Source: Pseudooctadecabacter sp. (GTDB lineage Bacteria > Pseudomonadota > Alphaproteobacteria > Rhodobacterales > Rhodobacteraceae). From it: a DNA stretch of 33,772 bases. How positions within the stretch are numbered: the first letter of the stretch is position 1; the number at the start of each line of letters is the position of its first letter. The position numbers and the translations under genes were made by a program. Below are positions 12,978 to 20,319 of the stretch, piece by piece. The notes beneath the pieces are model-generated. The model was not told the origin of the DNA. It searched no databases and saw nothing but the letters and a program-made list of their open reading frames with translations. The stretch lies in assembly GCF_020627745.1 (NCBI RefSeq), contig NZ_JAHDGE010000019.1:1-33772 (forward strand), in the 5' to 3' direction.

Positions 12978-15886
12978 TCGGCTGCCGGAAGGATGCGACG
13001 CGATTGTTCCGCCTGCGCGGTGTAGTCTTCCTGCCAATCGGACGGACCGTTGGACAGTGCGACCTGCACCGCAGTCACCTTGTATTCAGGGCAGTTTGTA
13101 GCCCAGTCGGAGTAATCCGTGGTGATGACATTGGCCTGTGTGTCCGGGTGGTGGAAGGTCGTATAGACCACACCGGGCGACACGCGGTCCGTGATCTGTG
13201 CCCTGAGAGACGTCTCACCCGCGCGGCTGGCCAGACGCACGTACTGGCCATCGCGGATGCCGCGCACCTCAGCGTCGTGGGGGTGGATTTCCAGCAGGTC
13301 TTCCTCATGCCAGACAGTGTTATCCGTCCGCCGCGTCTGCGCGCCGACGTTGTATTGCGACAGAATGCGCCCCGTGGTCAGCAGCAGCGGAAACCGTGGG
13401 CCGGTGCGTTCGTCCGTGGCCACATATTCGGTGATGATGAACTGCCCCTTGCCGCGCGCAAACCCGTCGATGTGCATGATGGGGGAGCCATCGGGTTTGT
13501 CGTCATTGCAGGGCCACTGGACGGACCCGCGGACCTCCAACATCTCGTAATTCACATTGGCGAACCCAGGCGTCGTGGCCGCGATTTCGTCCATGATCTG
13601 GGACGGATGCGTGTAGGTCCAACCGGAGCCCATGGCATTGGCCAGCATCATGGTGATTTCCCAATCCGCATAGCCGTTTTTGGGCGCCATGACCTTGCGC
13701 ACGCGGTTGATGCGGCGTTCGGCGTTGGTAAACGTGCCGTCCTTTTCAAGGAAGGTCGATCCGGGCAGGAACACATGGGCGTAGTTCGCCGTCTCGTTCA
13801 GGAACAGGTCATGGACGATGACACACTCCATCGCTTCCAGCCCCGCCTTGACATGTTTGGTGTCGGGGTCCGACTGCAGGATATCCTCGCCCTGAATGTA
13901 GATGCCCTTGAACGTGCCATCGACGGCAGCGTCCAACATGTTGGGGATACGCAGGCCCGGTTCGGGGTCGACCTTGGTGCCCCAGATCGCTTCGAATACC
14001 TCACGTGTGGCGTCATCGCTGACATGGCGGTAGCCGGGCAATTCATGGGGGAAGGACCCCATGTCGCAGGCCCCCTGCACGTTGTTTTGCCCGCGCAGCG
14101 GGTTCACGCCCACGCCGTTGCGGCCCAGATTGCCGGTCATCATCGCGAGGTTCGCGATGGCCATAACGGTGGTGGAGCCTTGGGAATGTTCGGTCACGCC
14201 GAGGCCGTAATAGATCGACCCGTTGCCACCCGTGGCGAATAGCTTGGCCGCCGCACGCAGCTCTCCTGCGTCCACGCCGGTCAACATGGCCGTCGCTTCG
14301 GGCGCATGGCGCGGATCGGAGATGAATTCGGCGTAATGGGCGAATTCATCCCAGTCACAACGTTCGCGGATAAACGCCTCATCCATCAGGCCTTCGGTCA
14401 CGATCACATGGGCGATCGAGGACAAGACAGCCACATTCGTGCCCGGCAACAGCGGCAGGTGATGTTGCGCCTCGATATGGGCGCTGCGCACAATGTCGGT
14501 GCGGCGCGGGTCGATCACGATCAGCTTCGCACCCTGACGCAAACGCTTTTTCAGGCGGGATGCGAACACCGGATGGCCGTCCGTGGGGTTCGCGCCAATG
14601 ATGATGACCACATCGGTTTCTTCAACGGAATCAAAGTTTTGCGTCCCTGCTGAGGTCCCAAACGTCGTCTTGAGCCCGTAGCCTGTGGGCGAATGACACA
14701 CCCGCGCGCAGGTGTCGGTGTTGTTGTTGCCAAAGGTGCTGCGGATCATCTTTTGCACCAAATACGTCTCTTCATTGGTGCAGCGCGACGATGTGATCCC
14801 GCCGATGGATTTCACGCCATGTCTGGCCTGCAGATCGCGCAGCTTGGTGGCGGTGTAGCTGATCGCCTCGTCCCAGGACACTTCGCGCCACGGGTCGGTG
14901 ACCTTGTCGCGGATCATCGGGTTCAGGATCCGGTCGGAATGGTTGGCATAGCCCCAGGCAAAGCGGCCTTTGACGCAGGAATGGCCACGGTTCGCCTCGC
15001 CGTGCTTATACGGCACCATGCGCACCAGCTCATCGCCGTTCAGCTCCGCCTTGAACGAACAGCCCACTCCGCAATAGGCGCAGGTGGTGATGACAGACCG
15101 TTCCGGCGTGCCCATCTCGATCACGGATTTTTCCTGCAAGGTCGCCGTCGGGCAGGCCTGTACGCAGGCCCCGCAGGACACGCAATCGGACGCCATAAAA
15201 TCATCGCCCGCCGCACCGGCAGACACGCGGCTGTTGAAGCCGCTGCCTTCAATGGTCAGTGCGAAAGTGCCCTGCACCTCTTCGCAGGCGCGCACGCAGC
15301 GGCTACAGACGATGCACTTGGCCGGATCATAGGTGAAATAGGGGTTGCTGTCATCCTTGGGGATGAACTGCGCATTGGGCGCGCCCGCGTCAGACCGCGC
15401 CTCAAAATGGTTCGCCAAGGACCCGCCTTTAGGGGCCTCATAGCGCACATCACGCAGGCCAACCATGCCGGCCATATCCTGCAACTCGCAATCGCCATTG
15501 GCCGCACAGGTCAGGCAATCCAGCGGGTGATCGGAGATATACAGCTCCATCACGCCTTTGCGAATTTTCTTCACCTTGCTCGATTGCGTGGTCACCACCA
15601 TCCCGTCCATCACCGGCGTGGTGCAGGACGCAGGCGTGCCGCGCCGCCCCTCAATCTCGACCACGCACAACCGACACGACCCGAAAGCCTCAAGGTTGTC
15701 TGATGCACACAGCTTGGGCACCTGAATGCCAGCCTCAGCCGAGGCCCGCATCACCGACGTGCCCTCGGGCACCGTCACATCAAAGCCGTCAATCGTCAGC
15801 GTCACCATCACATCGGATTTCGACGCAGGCGTGCCCATGTCAATGTCGCCATTGGCCAAACGGGTTGGAATGATAAAATCCTTCAT
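12974..15886 (-). CDS. fdsA: NAD-dependent formate dehydrogenase alpha subunit FdsA
   Basis: A 970-residue molybdopterin enzyme that oxidises formate to CO2. In order: an N-terminal [2Fe-2S] ferredoxin domain (LEAFGSCRLCVVEIEGRRG), a His/Cys-ligated cluster segment (DHPLDCLTCAANGDCELQ), two [4Fe-4S] motifs (CIVCSRCVRACEE and CVSCGACVQACPT), the catalytic-domain cluster (CAYCGVGCSF with CVKG), and the bis-MGD domains. The metal ligand is Cys397, followed by His398 (RVCHSPTGYGL), so this is a cysteine enzyme, not a selenocysteine one. A perfect AAAGGAG precedes the ATG at 15886. It lies 97 bp after fdsB, the largest gap in the operon, and that gap holds two hairpins. The assembled enzyme is the soluble, cytosolic FdsGBAD complex. 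Confidence 0.97.
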   Translation of the reverse strand: MKDFIIPTRLANGDIDMGTPASKSDVMVTLTIDGFDVTVPEGTSVMRASAEAGIQVPKLCASDNLEAFGSCRLCVVEIEGRRGTPASCTTPVMDGMVVTTQSSKVKKIRKGVMELYISDHPLDCLTCAANGDCELQDMAGMVGLRDVRYEAPKGGSLANHFEARSDAGAPNAQFIPKDDSNPYFTYDPAKCIVCSRCVRACEEVQGTFALTIEGSGFNSRVSAGAAGDDFMASDCVSCGACVQACPTATLQEKSVIEMGTPERSVITTCAYCGVGCSFKAELNGDELVRMVPYKHGEANRGHSCVKGRFAWGYANHSDRILNPMIRDKVTDPWREVSWDEAISYTATKLRDLQARHGVKSIGGITSSRCTNEETYLVQKMIRSTFGNNNTDTCARVCHSPTGYGLKTTFGTSAGTQNFDSVEETDVVIIIGANPTDGHPVFASRLKKRLRQGAKLIVIDPRRTDIVRSAHIEAQHHLPLLPGTNVAVLSSIAHVIVTEGLMDEAFIRERCDWDEFAHYAEFISDPRHAPEATAMLTGVDAGELRAAAKLFATGGNGSIYYGLGVTEHSQGSTTVMAIANLAMMTGNLGRNGVGVNPLRGQNNVQGACDMGSFPHELPGYRHVSDDATREVFEAIWGTKVDPEPGLRIPNMLDAAVDGTFKGIYIQGEDILQSDPDTKHVKAGLEAMECVIVHDLFLNETANYAHVFLPGSTFLEKDGTFTNAERRINRVRKVMAPKNGYADWEITMMLANAMGSGWTYTHPSQIMDEIAATTPGFANVNYEMLEVRGSVQWPCNDDKPDGSPIMHIDGFARGKGQFIITEYVATDERTGPRFPLLLTTGRILSQYNVGAQTRRTDNTVWHEEDLLEIHPHDAEVRGIRDGQYVRLASRAGETSLRAQITDRVSPGVVYTTFHHPDTQANVITTDYSDWATNCPEYKVTAVQVALSNGPSDWQEDYTAQAEQSRRILPAAE

Positions 15887-15930
15887 GACGTCGCTCCTTT
15901 ATTCATCTTGGCCAATACAACTCCGGGGGT

Positions 15931-15948
15931 GCGGGGGCTGGCCCCCGC
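15931..15948 (-). repeat. strong hairpin in the fdsB-fdsA spacer
   Basis: GCGGGGGC (15931-15938) and GCCCCCGC (15941-15948) form a perfect 8-bp GC stem with a 2-nt gap. A second inverted repeat, ATTTAC-GCA-GTAAAT (15957-15971), stands beside it. Both lie inside the operon, between stop and ribosome site, with no T-run, so they may mark mRNA processing or partial attenuation, or be an intergenic repeat. Confidence 0.6.
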
Positions 15949-15983
15949 CCGGTCGGATTTACGCAGTAAATTCGATCCAAACA

Positions 15984-17501
15984 TCACTCCGCCGCCTCGC
16001 GCACCATGTTGAAGTCTTCGGGAAAAGCCCGCAGCGCCGACAAAACCGGATAAGGCGTGAACCCGCCTAACGCGCACAGGCTGCCGTCCTTCATGGTCTC
16101 ACAGAGGTCTTCCAACAACGCGACCGCCGCGCCGTCCCCCTGCCCGATCCGGTCAATCGTCTCGACCCCGCGCACGGCACCAATGCGGCACGGCGTACAC
16201 TTGCCACAACTTTCGACGGCGCAGAATTCCATCGCAAACCGCGCCATGCCGCGCATGTCGGCACTGTCGTCGAACACCACCAGACCGGCGTGGCCGATCA
16301 ACCCGCCTTGCCCGTCGAACTCCTCATAGCCAAAGGGCGTGTCGAATTTTTCACGCGGCATATAGGCCCCCAAAGGCCCGCCCACCTGAACCGCTTTCAC
16401 CGGACGGCCCGACAGCGTGCCACCGGCCACTTTGTCCACCAGATCGCCCAAAGGCATGCCAAATGCTGTCTCATAAAGCCCGCCAAACTTCACATTGCCT
16501 GCAATCTGAATGGGGATCGTGCCCTTGGACCGGCCCAACCCGAACTCCGCATAATGCTGCGCGCCCTTCTCCAGAATGACCGGCACCGTTGCCAGCGAAA
16601 TCACGTTGTTCACGACCGTGGGCTTGCCCAGAAACCCTTCCAACGCAGGCAGTGGCGGCTTGGCACGCACCACGCCGCGCTTGCCTTCCAGCGAATTGAG
16701 CAGCGATGTTTCCTCACCGCAGACATAGGCCCCCGCACCCACGCGGATTTCCATGTCAAATGCCCGCCCTGAGCCCAGAACATCCGCGCCCAATACACCT
16801 GCCGCCCGCGCAATCCGCACGGCCTCTTCCATCACATCAATGGCGTCGGGATATTCGGACCGCAGATAGACATAACCGCGTGTCGCCTCGACGGCGAGAC
16901 CCGCAATCACCATGCCTTCGATCAGGGTGAAGGGATCGCCCTCCATGATCATCCGGTCCGCAAACGTGCCGCTGTCGCCTTCGTCTGCGTTGCAGACGAT
17001 GTATTTCTGATCGGCCTTGGCCCCCAGCACCGTGTTCCATTTGATGCCTGTGGGGAAGCCCGCACCGCCGCGCCCGCGCAGGCCGGAGGTCGTGACCTCG
17101 TCCACCACCTCCGCCGCCGTCATGGCAATGGCGCGGCGCAGACCGGCCAGACCGCCGTGGGCTTCATAATCGCTCAATGACAACGGGTCGATCACGCCGC
17201 AGCGCTGGAACGTCAGACGGGTCTGGCCTTTCATCCAGTCCAGATCGTCCACCAGACCGAGGCTGGCCAGTTTGCCGTCCAGCAACGCGGGCACATCGGC
17301 CACATCCACCGCGCCGTAGCCCACGCGGCCTTCAGGCGTTTCGACTTCAACCAGCGGCTCCAGCCAGATCATGCCGCGCGTGCCGTTGCGGATGATCTCA
17401 ACATCCAGGCCGCGGGTCGCAGCTTCGCTGCGGATCGTGGCGGCCACATCACAGGCACCCAGCGCCTTGGCGGCACTGTCGAGGGGGACGTAAATCTTCA
17501 T
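15984..17501 (-). CDS. fdsB: NAD-dependent formate dehydrogenase beta subunit FdsB
   Basis: A 505-residue NuoF-like flavoprotein that passes electrons from the iron-sulfur chain to NAD+. After an N-terminal thioredoxin-fold [2Fe-2S]-like region (MKIYVPLDSAAKALG onwards) come the NAD/FMN-binding segments GLRGRGGAGFPTGIKWN and ICNADEGDSGTFADR-like strings, with GAGAYVCGEETSLLNSLEG. A [4Fe-4S] motif, ESCGKCTPCRIGAVRG, lies near the C-terminus. The ATG at 17501 has GGAGG upstream and overlaps the fdsG stop (ATGA), indicating translational coupling. The frame is open back to 17606, but that part lies within fdsG. The family call is secure. Confidence 0.96.
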   Translation of the reverse strand: MKIYVPLDSAAKALGACDVAATIRSEAATRGLDVEIIRNGTRGMIWLEPLVEVETPEGRVGYGAVDVADVPALLDGKLASLGLVDDLDWMKGQTRLTFQRCGVIDPLSLSDYEAHGGLAGLRRAIAMTAAEVVDEVTTSGLRGRGGAGFPTGIKWNTVLGAKADQKYIVCNADEGDSGTFADRMIMEGDPFTLIEGMVIAGLAVEATRGYVYLRSEYPDAIDVMEEAVRIARAAGVLGADVLGSGRAFDMEIRVGAGAYVCGEETSLLNSLEGKRGVVRAKPPLPALEGFLGKPTVVNNVISLATVPVILEKGAQHYAEFGLGRSKGTIPIQIAGNVKFGGLYETAFGMPLGDLVDKVAGGTLSGRPVKAVQVGGPLGAYMPREKFDTPFGYEEFDGQGGLIGHAGLVVFDDSADMRGMARFAMEFCAVESCGKCTPCRIGAVRGVETIDRIGQGDGAAVALLEDLCETMKDGSLCALGGFTPYPVLSALRAFPEDFNMVREAAE

Positions 17502-17965
17502 GCGCCTGCCTCCTGCAAAAGCCTGTCCAGCTTGTCGGCATCCACACGGCCCACGACTTTGTTGTCGACCATCGCGGCCGGACCGCAGGCGCACAGGCCA
17601 AGACAATAGACAGGCTCCAACGTCACGGCCCCATTGGTCGTGGTGCCATGCCAGCCCACGCCCAGCTTTTCGAACGCACGTTCTGAAATCGCGTTGCCGC
17701 CCACGGCCTGACAGGCCTCAGCGCGGCAAATCTTGACGATATGTTTGCCCGCAGGGGCATCGCGGAAGTCGTGATAAAAGGTGATGACACCATGCACTTC
17801 GGCGCGGGTGATGTTCAGGTCATCGGCAATGATCTGGACCACATCACCGGGGATAAACCCGAACTCTGCCTGCACCGAATGCAGGATCGGCAGCAACGGC
17901 CCCTCTTGGCCCTTATGGCGCGCAAGAATGTGCTGCATGGTTTGTGTGGTCTGGGTATCGGCCAT
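17498..17965 (-). CDS. fdsG: NAD-dependent formate dehydrogenase gamma subunit FdsG
   Basis: A 155-residue NuoE-like protein with a thioredoxin-fold [2Fe-2S] site. The four ligating cysteines are in ICRAEACQAVGGN and CLGLCACGPAAMV. It binds beside FdsB and takes part in electron transfer from formate to NAD+. It is the first gene of the operon; an AAAGGA ribosome site lies upstream of the ATG at 17965. The promoter must lie in the 90 bp to the regulator gene or further upstream, since both genes run the same way. Confidence 0.95.
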   Translation of the reverse strand: MADTQTTQTMQHILARHKGQEGPLLPILHSVQAEFGFIPGDVVQIIADDLNITRAEVHGVITFYHDFRDAPAGKHIVKICRAEACQAVGGNAISERAFEKLGVGWHGTTTNGAVTLEPVYCLGLCACGPAAMVDNKVVGRVDADKLDRLLQEAGA

Positions 17966-18024
17966 GGCGGGCGGTCCTTTGCTGTGCGTGCCGCCTTAAT
18001 GGGTTTTTTCACAGGGGTAATCAA

Positions 18025-18047
18025 TATCGTTATTTCGTGAAACGATA
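18025..18047. promoter_or_regulatory. inverted repeat, likely LysR-type operator upstream of fdsG
   Basis: TATCGTT (18025-18031) and AACGATA (18041-18047) form a perfect 7-bp inverted repeat with a 9-bp centre; it contains T-N11-A (18030 and 18042). It lies 60 bp upstream of the fdsG start, where a LysR-type activator would bind, and 8 bp past the regulator's stop. A terminator function is less likely because no T-run follows. Confidence 0.55.
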
Positions 18048-18055
18048 GACGCATC

Positions 18056-18961
18056 CTATCGACCGGTCGGGATCGCCGCTGGAATATCCGACAAGGTCCG
18101 TGCACGATCCAAAAGGGCTGTCAGGACAGGGGTAAACGGCTCTCTGTGGGGGGCGACAAGGCCCACGGTGTGGCTCGCATCCGGTTTGACCAGGGGGACC
18201 GATCCCAAATCGTCGCCCGCCAGAAAAATCTCGGCCGCACGGACGGGCAAGATGGTGGCCCAGTTGGACCGCAAAACATGGCTGACCAGCACCACGACAG
18301 AGGTTGATTCGATCTGGGGTTCCACCGCGACGCCCGCCTCGGCCATGTGCTGGTTGATGATCCGGCGGTTCTGCATATCGGGTGTCAGCAGACACAGCGG
18401 CACGTCCCCCAGATCACCCCATGCCACCGGTCCCGCCAACAGCGGATGACCGGAGCGTGCCACCAAAACATAGCGTTCCGCATAGATCGGCACCGTGGTC
18501 ACACGGCCCAGCGGTTCATTGTCGAGGTATGTCAGCCCTGCGTCGATCTCCAAGTTCTCCAGCATCTCCAATATCTCAATGGAGGTTTTGGATTGCACCG
18601 AAAAGCGCACGTTGGGGTGTTTGTCGGTAAACCCTTCGGTCAGATCGGCCACCACCGTCAGCGCCGTGGGGATCACCGCCAGACGAATGTCGCCTGACAG
18701 ACCCTCCCGTGCGGCGCGCATTTCCTGCCTCAAGGACCGCGCATCCCCCACAATCCGCCGCGCCCAATCCAGTGCGCGCTGGCCTTCCGGCGTCAGCCCC
18801 TGATACCGCGACCCGCGCCAGACCAGCATCACGCCCAACTGGTCCTCAAGCTGTTTGATCGCCGCCGACAAGGTGGGCTGCGTCACCCCTTGGGCGGCAG
18901 CCGCACGGCCAAAGTGTTCTTCCCGCGCCAGCGCAATGAACATTTCCAGTTTGTCGATCAT
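18056..18961 (-). CDS. LysR-type transcriptional regulator of the formate dehydrogenase operon
   Basis: A 301-residue LysR-family protein. The N-terminal helix-turn-helix is in EEHFGRAAAAQGVTQPTLSAAIKQLEDQLG (residues about 15-45). The effector-binding domain follows, with GLSGDIRLAVIPTA at its start and the usual FTDKHPNVRFSV segment. It precedes fdsGBACD in the same direction, 90 bp away, and likely activates it in response to formate, as FdsR does in Cupriavidus. That is inference from position. A T-N11-A palindrome 15 bp before its start suggests autoregulation. It is divergent from the pqi operon. Confidence 0.88.
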   Translation of the reverse strand: MIDKLEMFIALAREEHFGRAAAAQGVTQPTLSAAIKQLEDQLGVMLVWRGSRYQGLTPEGQRALDWARRIVGDARSLRQEMRAAREGLSGDIRLAVIPTALTVVADLTEGFTDKHPNVRFSVQSKTSIEILEMLENLEIDAGLTYLDNEPLGRVTTVPIYAERYVLVARSGHPLLAGPVAWGDLGDVPLCLLTPDMQNRRIINQHMAEAGVAVEPQIESTSVVVLVSHVLRSNWATILPVRAAEIFLAGDDLGSVPLVKPDASHTVGLVAPHREPFTPVLTALLDRARTLSDIPAAIPTGR

Positions 18962-18975
18962 GAGGACGCCCCTAA

Positions 18976-18990
18976 ATAGATGTTTCCTAT
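18976..18990. promoter_or_regulatory. ATAG-N7-CTAT palindrome between lysR and pqi, LysR/OxyR-type site
   Basis: ATAG (18976-18979), seven bases, CTAT (18987-18990), with T-N11-A at 18977 and 18989. This is the LysR-family half-site geometry and resembles an OxyR site. It lies 15 bp from the lysR start and 68 bp from the first pqi gene, so it could act on either. The rest of the 96-bp spacer shows nothing clear. Confidence 0.5.
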
Positions 18991-19057
18991 CAAACCGTGA
19001 CAGCGCGGCTGGCGCAAGCCACCTGTCCCTGCCCGGCCATTCCCGCTAAGAAGAGCC

Positions 19058-19690
19058 ATGACCACGCAAACGCCCCTTGATCCGGATACGTTGATCGGCT
19101 GCCCGCAGTGCGACGCCACCTATACGCTCGCCGCGCCCAAATCGGGTGAGACCGCCCACTGCGCGCGCTGTGGATACCGCCTGATCGCACCGCGCAAAAA
19201 AGCGGGCATGCAGATCATCATGTTGTCGCTGACCATTGCTGTGCTGGTCATCGCGGCCTCTGTCTTTCCGTTCCTGACGATTTCTGCCGCGGGCCGCAGC
19301 AATTCGGTGTCGATCCTGCAGGCGGCATTGGTCTTTAGTGACGGCATTCTGGTGGTGCTCGCGCTGGCCACCGCCGCCTTGATCATCTTCATCCCGCTGC
19401 TGCGCGTGTTGCTGTCGCTTTACGTGCTGACGCCGGTGGTCTTTGACCGCCCGCCCGCGCGCGGTGCTGTCAAAGCGTTCCGCCTGTCCGAGGCGTTGCG
19501 CCCGTGGTCCATGGCCGAAATTTTCGCCATCGGCTGCGCTGTGGCGCTGGTCAAGGTCACGGACCTTGCGGATGTGCAATTCGGCCCGGCCTTCTGGATG
19601 TTCACGATCCTTGTCTTTCTCGTTGTCCTTCAGGACACATTCCTGTGTAGATGGTCTGTATGGAACTCTCTGGACAAAACGCAGACATAA
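19058..19690 (+). CDS. pqiA: PqiA-domain membrane protein, first of two
   Basis: A 210-residue inner-membrane protein. It opens with a zinc ribbon (CPQCDATYTL and CARCGYRL) and then has four hydrophobic segments (MLSLTIAVLVIAASVFPFL, ILVVLALATAALIIFIPLL, EIFAIGCAVALV, FWMFTILVFLVVLQD). The sequence VFPFLTISAAG and the LRPWSMAEIFAIG block are typical of PqiA domains. In E. coli one PqiA protein carries two such domains; here each domain has its own gene, and this gene overlaps the second by about 30-40 bp. With PqiB and PqiC it forms a lipid-transport machine across the periplasm. Confidence 0.85.
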   Translation: MTTQTPLDPDTLIGCPQCDATYTLAAPKSGETAHCARCGYRLIAPRKKAGMQIIMLSLTIAVLVIAASVFPFLTISAAGRSNSVSILQAALVFSDGILVVLALATAALIIFIPLLRVLLSLYVLTPVVFDRPPARGAVKAFRLSEALRPWSMAEIFAIGCAVALVKVTDLADVQFGPAFWMFTILVFLVVLQDTFLCRWSVWNSLDKTQT

Positions 19691-20319
19691 AAAGCGCCAA
19701 GGATCTGGGCCTTGTGACCTGCCGCCGGTGCAGCCGCGTCTGGCCTATAGAGACTGAGGTGTGCGCGCGCTGTGGCCACGCCGTGCAAAGCCGCGACATC
19801 ACCAGCCTGCAACGGGTCTGGGCGTTCTGGGTCTTGGGGTTCATGTGCTATATTCCCGCCAATATGTTCCCCATGCTGCAGACCCGCACCCTGCTGCAGG
19901 TGCAGGAGGACACGATCATCGGCGGCGCGGTCGAACTGTTCCATTACGGATCGCCCGGCGTGGCGGCGATCATTCTGATCGCAAGCGTCGTCATTCCGGT
20001 CGCCAAATTCATGGCGATCGCGTTCTTGGCGATCTCTGTGACGCGGCCGTCCAAAGTCTCCCCCCACCAGCGCACCGTGCTTTATGAGGTGGTGGAATAT
20101 ATCGGGCGGTGGTCCATGATCGACATCTTTGTCGTTGCGATCATGGCGTCACTGGTGCAGTTGAACACATTGGCAGCGATCAATCCCGGCAGTGCCAGCC
20201 TGTTTTTCGCCTTGTCGGTGATTTTCACGATGCTGTCCGCGCAAGCCTTTGACAGCCGCATGATCTGGGATGTCCAGGCAGAGGCAACAGACCACCACGC
20301 GGGGGAGACCGAGACATGA
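19660..20319 (+). CDS. PqiA-domain membrane protein, second of two
   Basis: A 219-residue protein (222 if it starts at ATG 19651). It has its own zinc ribbon (CRRCSRVWPIETEVCARCG), then PqiA-domain membrane helices: AFWVLGFMCYIPANMFPML, AAIILIASVVIPVAKFMAI and DIFVVAIMASLVQL. YIGRWSMIDIFVVAIMASLV is the strongest family block. It overlaps the preceding gene in another frame, and its stop overlaps the pqiB start (ATGA), so all four pqi genes are translationally linked. It corresponds to the second half of a two-domain PqiA. Confidence 0.85.
   Translation: MELSGQNADIKSAKDLGLVTCRRCSRVWPIETEVCARCGHAVQSRDITSLQRVWAFWVLGFMCYIPANMFPMLQTRTLLQVQEDTIIGGAVELFHYGSPGVAAIILIASVVIPVAKFMAIAFLAISVTRPSKVSPHQRTVLYEVVEYIGRWSMIDIFVVAIMASLVQLNTLAAINPGSASLFFALSVIFTMLSAQAFDSRMIWDVQAEATDHHAGETET

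Noticed and set aside
12959-14242. Open frame of 427 codons antisense to fdsA
   Set aside because: No domain, and fdsA is one of the best-supported genes in the window.
14690-14710. Possible selenocysteine site in FdsA
   Set aside because: The active-site codon (14696-14698, reverse strand) is a normal Cys codon (TGT), not TGA.
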